Shown: in pieces, positions 60,482 through 64,000 of the stretch
How the letters are laid out: every line of letters starts with the position of its first letter
How positions within the stretch are numbered: position 1 is the stretch's first letter
Source: Sophora flavescens
Taxonomy: Eukaryota; Streptophyta; Magnoliopsida; Fabales; Fabaceae
NCBI GenBank assembly: GCA_030762895.1
Contig: CM061070.1
Span: 107,683,554-107,747,553 of the forward strand
Direction: 5' to 3'
DNA: 64,000 bases
Program-made: the position numbers and the translations under genes
The notes under the pieces: model-generated
Told to the model about the DNA's origin: nothing
What the model saw: the letters and a program-made list of their open reading frames with translations, nothing else
Database searches by the model: none

Positions 60482-60955
60482 TTTTTTTTTTTGATACCAA
60501 AGGAAAACAAAACAAACTAACTAACTATCCTGGGTGTTGACACACCTCTACAACCATCCTCTAAGGCTAGACTAAGCAGAGGAGGAGCATTATCAATAAC
60601 TGTCAGCTAAAAGTCTTTAGAGTGCCCCATATTTGCAAGAATATTAGCACATCTATTAGCTTCCCAGTAAACATGATGGATGCTACACGTCCAATCCCGA
60701 GATCTGATCAAAGGAACTGCTTCATCCAGCAAGGGTTGAAGATGTCGTCACATGGAAAAACCAATCTCTACCATGCTGACCACTTTTGAGTCTAGTTCAA
60801 CAGCTAAGGACATGATTCCCATTCTCTTAGCAAGGCGCGTGCCTAAGACCAGACCCCAAAGCTCAACTGAGACTGAAGTTGTAACACCCAAGTTACAATG
60901 AAAACCCCTTAGAAAGTGGCCCTGAGAGTTCCGCAATAAACCACCATACCTTAAA
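60482..60955 (-). pseudogene. 5'-truncated LINE with RNase H domain
   Basis: On the minus strand from about 60955 the sequence reads YGGLLRNSQGHFLRGF, then SVELWGLVLGTRLAKRMG and AVELDSKVV. This is the RNase H (RVT_3) domain found at the 3' end of plant L1-type LINEs, with Glu and Asp in the expected ELWG and ELDS positions. After a frameshift near 60750 it continues to HVYWEANRCANILANMG (60625-60680) and a stop. The 3' end has ggtatc followed by an A-run (T-run at 60481-60492 on the plus strand). Upstream reverse transcriptase is missing. The closely similar tail at 22958 is another copy. Confidence 0.75.
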
Positions 60956-60983
60956 ACATAATAATAGGATTTAATTGATATAC

Positions 60984-61145
60984 ATTTTCTAGTGTAAATT
61001 TTTTTTGTTACGATCAATTAATCATAATTTATCATATCATTAAAAATATTTTATTTTTATCATAATTATCTTAAAAGTCATACATGGGATAATTTGTGAT
61101 TGGTTGAAAATGTAAAAAACTTTATATCGATAACATATTAAAATT
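60984..61145. mobile_element. MITE-like inverted repeat
   Basis: The left arm with gtgtaaattttttttgtta and aatcataatttatc pairs with the right arm gataatttgtgattggttg and aatgtaaaaaactttatatc. It resembles the MITE at 62640. Confidence 0.4.
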
Positions 61146-61351
61146 AACTCATAATATTATATATCAATATTTATGTACTTTTATGCTTTGTTTAGTTTAG
61201 AAAATAATTTGGAAAGATGGAAGAAAGAACGGGTTAGTTAGAAAAAAATGATAAGATGGGCTTCGTCCCCTCTTGTCAACAAAAAAAAAAATGATAAGAA
61301 AAAGAATATATTTAATAATTGTTTGATATAAGAGAAAATAGAAAGGAGATA

Positions 61352-62531
61352 ATTGTTTTTAGGTTTAGCTATTGAGTTGGTCCTTGAATTATTTGTGAAT
61401 TTTTAATTAGGTCTCTGAACTAAAAAAATTTCTAATTAGGTCATCGAACTTATATAAAATTTTCAATTGGATCCCTAAGCTAAAAATTTCTAATTGGGTC
61501 CCTGAACTTATATAAAATTTTCAATTAGGTCCCTAAAGTAAAAAGGTGACTATATAAAATAAAAAGTAATAAAATGATAGATGATGAAATGAAAAATAAA
61601 ACTTAGTGAGAAAAATTATTGTTTAACATAATAATTAAATAAAAATATATAAATTTGAGAGACAAAATTTAGTTCTTGAAATAATAATAACAAAATAATG
61701 AAGTATGAAATTGTGCTAGAAAATCCATGTTTTATAACAAAATATTAAGAGATTAAACTTATAAACATCAATTAAAAAATATAAATAAAATAAAATAAAC
61801 CTCAATTAACAACAAAGTTATTGTCTGAAAAAATAAATAAAATAAAGAATATAATTAAGTAAATATCACATTTTAGTTTAATAGTCAAGTTTATTTTGAG
61901 TTATTTAATTTATTTTATTATTTAGTATGTTATTTTATATTTTAATTGAGGTTTTCCTTGAATTATTTAATATTTATTAAATAATATTTTTGCCTGCAAG
62001 GTCTATTATTATTATTTTAATGTTATTTCAAATATTAAATATTTCACTCAGTTTAATAACTTAATATTTTGTTATAAAACACGAATTTTCTAGCACAATT
62101 TCATATTTCGTTACTTTGTTATTTTCATTTCATGAACTAATTTTGTCTCTCAAATTTATTTATTTTTATTTAATTATTATGCTAACAATAGTTTTTTTTT
62201 ACTAAGTTTTATTTATTATTATTAATATTTTAAATAGTGAGTTTTATCTCTCATATTCATCTTTTGTGATTTTATTATTATGTGAAATAGTATTCTTTTT
62301 TTTTTTTAAATTTCATCATATATTATTTATTATTTTTTGTTTTATATATTTACTTTTTTATATAAGTATAGGGACCCAATTATAATTTTTTTAGTTCAGG
62401 GACCTAATTAAAATTTTTATATAAGTTTAGGGATCAAATTAAAATTTGTTTAGTTTAGAGACCTAATTGAAAATTTCCATATAATTCAGGGACCAATTAA
62501 ATAATTAAAACTTTTTTTTAATAAACAATTA
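61352..62531. mobile_element. ~1.2 kb fold-back element with ~540-bp arms
   Basis: The left arm (61352-61900) and right arm (62010-62531) are near-complementary over most of their length. Outer parts repeat aattaggtccctgaactta-type units. Inner parts pair attgtgctagaaaatccatg (61710) with acgaattttctagcacaatt (62080), and aatttgagagacaaaatt with aattttgtctctcaaatt. The ends are ataattgttt at 61354 and aaacaattat at 62521. No protein is encoded. It looks like a long-TIR non-autonomous DNA transposon. Confidence 0.75.
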
Positions 62532-62639
62532 TGCTCATGTTAAACGAGGATATTGTTGATAGATGAAGGATAAATGATGTGAGTCTATTTCTAAATAAAA
62601 AAAATGAAAAATCCTTCTACTTTTTTATTTAAAGTTTAA

Positions 62640-62812
62640 TTAATGTACAATGTCACTGTAAATATATTTTACACTATCAATCTATAATAAATCGTCACGT
62701 CATTGAAAATCTTTGATTCTTATTCAAATCACTTTAAAGTCATTTGTACCACGACTTGTAATTGATTGACAGTGTAAAAAAATTTATACCAATAATACAT
62801 ATCAATTAATTT
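62640..62812. mobile_element. MITE-like inverted repeat
   Basis: The left arm actgtaaatatattttacac, then tatcaatctataataaatcg, pairs imperfectly with the right arm acgacttgtaattgattgac, then agtgtaaaaaaatttatacc. Confidence 0.5.
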
Positions 62813-63460
62813 ATTTTCATTTTCTTTTGTCAATACGTATTCTTTTTAGTTTTTACGGTGGAATTGTCAATACGTCTTTTATAAACCCATTCTTTATTGA
62901 CGTAACATCAGCAACGGTGACAATGTGCTTGTTTAGTCGAGATTATTCTCAACGTAAATACAAACTATAATTTTTTTCGATTTGGGATCACTATTTATAC
63001 ATCTGGATATTATTTATGTATTTGTTTATGAAATTCCATTAGAAATAATTGATTTCTAGTGGGTCAAAACTGAGTTTTGTGGAAGCAAAAATTTCTAGTT
63101 TTTTCGTTGAAAATAATTGATTCTAGATATAGGCCCCACAAAATTCTACATATTTACACTTCAAAAATAATTTTACTTTATCATCCAAACAAAATCAATT
63201 CTTTTAAACTCACTTTTAAAATATTATTATCAAACACAATCAATTTTTTTAATAGGTACGAGTGACGAGTGTATAATTTCCTTAGGTACGAGTGACGACA
63301 TTCCAAAACTGGTTACAATCCTCGAATATTAGTATTGTTCAATCGTCAATGACTCAATGTTCAGTATCATACGCACAACACAAATTCGAACAAAATAATT
63401 CACCTTACGTATTAAACTTTTTTTCTCAATTCTCATATTTTTCTTTCTATCTCTTCAACA
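62813..63460 (+). promoter_or_regulatory. Upstream region and 5' leader of the SSL gene
   Basis: AT-rich sequence. The last ~60 bases before the ATG are pyrimidine-rich (tttttctcaattctca, tttctttctatctcttc) and resemble a plant leader. A duplicated ggtacgagtgacga lies at 63256 and 63285. No convincing TATA box is seen; tattaaac near 63409 is too close to the ATG to be certain. Confidence 0.4.
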
Positions 63461-63750
63461 ATGAGGTCACAGCAGAAGCAGCACTTCTCGGCGGCACTTG
63501 CGGCGGTTGTTCTGACTGCTTTGTTTGCGTACTATAACAACAACTTCGGATTTAGGCCATCCGATGATGATGATGCTGAAACACGGTTGCGGTTGGGCGT
63601 TGCCAAGTACGAGGTTGTTCCAATTGAGAACGCGGTGGGACCAGAGAGCTTCGCCTTCGATCCACGCGGCGTATCCGACGGCCGAATCATCAAATGGGAT
63701 ACGCTTCAGAAGCGGTGGCTCAACTTTGCACTCACTTCTTCTTCACACAG
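63461..63750 (+). CDS. Strictosidine synthase-like protein, first exon (partial)
   Basis: This is the only ordinary host gene in the window, running off the right edge. The start at 63461 has good context (caacaATGagg). Residues 1-9 are basic and polar, followed by a hydrophobic anchor (FSAALAAVVLTALFAYY, residues ~9-25), then an acidic DDDDAE stretch. Next comes VGPESFAFDPRG, then VSDGRIIKW and RWLNFALTSSSHR, the N-terminal hallmark of plant strictosidine-synthase-like (SSL/APMAP-type) six-bladed propellers. They are usually secretory-pathway or vacuolar; true strictosidine synthase activity should not be assumed. The exon ends at CACAG with a GTGCGC donor at 63751, phase 2. A stretch of about six residues usually found between FDPxG and VSDGRI is absent. 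The remaining exons are beyond the window. Confidence 0.8.
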
Positions 63751-64000
63751 GTGCGCCCTCTTTTTTTAGTTTTTCTCTAGTTTTACACGTGATCAGATGG
63801 CGGCGGGAAAAAGATAAATATGAAAGAGATTTTATCCTCGGGATCCACTTAAAATTATCCAAAAGTGATTATTTAACTTTTATAGTGAAGACCTAAATCT
63901 AAATTTTGGAACTCACTGGAAAAAAAAAAATCAATCATTGAATGTTAAAATTTTTAAATACGAGATATATTAGTTCATTGATTTAATTCTAACGTTTATT
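63751..64000 (+). other. Start of SSL intron 1
   Basis: Begins with the donor GTGCGC after CACAG and is T/A-rich. Its end is not in the window. Confidence 0.6.

Noticed and set aside
1..64000. tRNA, rRNA and other structural RNA genes
   Set aside because: No tRNA cloverleaf or rRNA segment was recognised by eye; the tRNA-like strings seen are retrotransposon primer-binding sites.

Overview
This is a nuclear plant window and almost entirely transposable elements. A dicot is clear, because the elements are Sirevirus copia, Tat/Ogre-type gypsy, CACTA, LINE and MITE-like elements with AT-rich spacers. A legume is the most likely host (inference), since an Ogre-like element of this architecture, a Sirevirus with a third ORF and MITE tails of this style are typical of Fabaceae. 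Only one ordinary host gene is visible, at the right edge: the first exon of a strictosidine-synthase-like (SSL) gene.

Layout. 177-11941: a complete but decayed Sirevirus-type Ty1/copia element with ~1.55 kb LTRs, gag-pol, and a separate env-like third ORF. It lies in older gypsy-like sequence: an antisense LTR-containing fragment to 16046 and a sense LTR end at 16047-18865. 18880-21440: a tandem array with a ~980 bp unit. 21441-23034: degenerate sequence with a MITE nested in a duplicated segment, and a tiny LINE tail. 23035-32372: CACTA element 1. It keeps an ULP1-protease/Transposase_24 gene on the minus strand, lacks TNP2, carries a gene-like fragment near its right end, and is split by a 3.6 kb solo gypsy LTR (25117-28681) with a perfect 5-bp target duplication. 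32608-58312: an Ogre/Tat-type Ty3/gypsy element with 2.0 kb LTRs and perfect 5-bp duplications. It has ORF1, gag, protease, a frame-restoring intron, RT, RNase H, a second archaeal-type RNase H, integrase and long 3' tandem arrays. Inside its 3' array sits CACTA element 2 (46577-55842), with TNP2, Transposase_24 and ULP1 modules, all decayed. 58318-63400: fragments (an antisense Tat-like LTR, MITEs, a LINE RNase H tail, a ~1.2 kb fold-back element). 63461-63750: SSL exon 1.

How it fits together. The order of events can be partly read: CACTA 2 went into the Ogre element after Ogre insertion, and the solo LTR landed in an exon of CACTA 1. None of the large elements is intact. The copia and Ogre polyproteins carry many nonsense codons, several of which look like C-to-T or G-to-A changes, as expected of methylated, silenced DNA. 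The Ogre protease has also lost its catalytic aspartate. Items most worth a second look are the internal TATA box ahead of the Sirevirus env-like ORF, the gene-like fragment inside CACTA 1, the 145-bp palindromic array in CACTA 2, the long fold-back, and the SSL exon, which lacks a usually conserved glycine-rich stretch.
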